The position numbers and the translations under genes were made by a program. Below, one piece after another: positions 63,866-64,000 of a stretch of 64,000 nucleotides of DNA. Origin of the DNA: Verrucomicrobiales bacterium (GTDB lineage Bacteria; Verrucomicrobiota; Verrucomicrobiia; Limisphaerales; J093); assembly GCA_024233215.1 (NCBI GenBank), contig JACKPW010000011.1:62001-126000 (forward strand), in the 5' to 3' direction. Under the pieces are notes generated by a model. It was not told where the DNA came from. It did not search any database and saw only the letters and a list, made by a program, of their open reading frames with translations. Numbering within the stretch: position 1 is the first letter of the stretch; every line of letters starts with the position of its first letter.

Positions 63866-64000
63866 TCAGGCAAACGGGTGCCCTTCCGCGTCAGGAACCC
63901 TGACGGTCACCGCCTGATGCACCGCCGGCAACAACTTCTTGGGCGGCACCGGCTTCGTGAGGCAAGCCACGACCCCCGCCCGGGACGCCTCCATGGTCGT
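63866..64000 (-). CDS. Response-regulator receiver domain, C-terminal fragment cut by the window edge
   Basis: Reading from the right edge on the minus strand, 44 codons are followed by TGA: TTMEASRAGVVACLTKPVPP followed by KKLLPAVHQAV. The conserved Lys-Pro of receiver domains is in LTKPV, and the helix after it is typical. The upstream part, with the phospho-acceptor Asp, lies outside the window. It ends about 25 residues after the domain, so it is probably a single-domain regulator or the end of a hybrid kinase. Confidence 0.75.
   Translation of the reverse strand, partial: TTMEASRAGVVACLTKPVPPKKLLPAVHQAVTVRVPDAEGHPFA

Overview
The window looks like part of a high-GC chromosome from a Verrucomicrobiota bacterium, possibly of the Pedosphaera/Limisphaerales type. 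That assignment is an inference. It rests on two secreted sulfatases, a GH127-type glycosidase, a sialidase-like protein, an ECF sigma factor paired with a very large Ser/Thr kinase, several secreted proteins ending in the same 'W...RFYRL'-like module, and abundant palindromic intergenic repeats. Housekeeping genes (def, a coaB-type ligase, purL, glgC, thiL, tsaE, tsaB, yebC, waaA, kdsB and three tRNAs) show it is chromosomal.

Left end (1-5.6 kb): an accessory, partly decayed island. It holds a hicBA toxin-antitoxin pair, an intact TIR-domain gene, a second TIR copy stopped by an in-frame TAG, a 54-bp scrap of a third TIR copy, a metallophosphoesterase gene split by a complete IS5-type element with a clean TTA target duplication, a REP-associated (Y1/RAYT) transposase remnant and a UPF0175 gene.

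5.7-21 kb: a GH127-like glycosidase, tRNA-Gly and tRNA-Ser, a PfkB-type kinase, def, a stand-alone coaB-type ligase, an MGMT gene with two coiled-coil membrane-anchor genes, a histidine kinase with an unusual N-terminal domain, a sulfatase next to a sialidase-like protein, Uma2 and a TIM-barrel isomerase.

21-40 kb: a triplicated sandwich/thrombospondin-3 secreted protein, a Cys-rich protein with two HMA domains, a nitrilase fused to a broken GNAT domain, a ZntB-like transporter, a dipeptide epimerase, a Fic protein, a 1300-residue secreted protein of unknown type, a second sulfatase, and a translationally coupled gene pair resembling a MotA/ExbB-MotB proton channel. In that pair the MotB-like partner carries a coiled coil and a protease-like C terminus.

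40-64 kb: glgC and purL; a CPBP protease-thiL-tsaE-tsaB run; yebC; a large secreted protein; the sigma/kinase pair; and a complete 8-amino-Kdo pathway (waaA, kdnB, kdsB, kdnA) that predicts amino-Kdo in the lipopolysaccharide. The end holds tRNA-Pro, vapBC, a small membrane protein, a triple-hairpin repeat and the tail of a response regulator running off the right edge.

The most novel-looking items are the channel-like pair at 36.6-39.8 kb, the TIR/phosphoesterase locus with its insertion history, the amino-Kdo cluster, the shared C-terminal module of four secreted proteins, and a family of paired-palindrome intergenic elements that may be linked to the RAYT remnant. All functions were assigned by reading the sequence; no database search was run.
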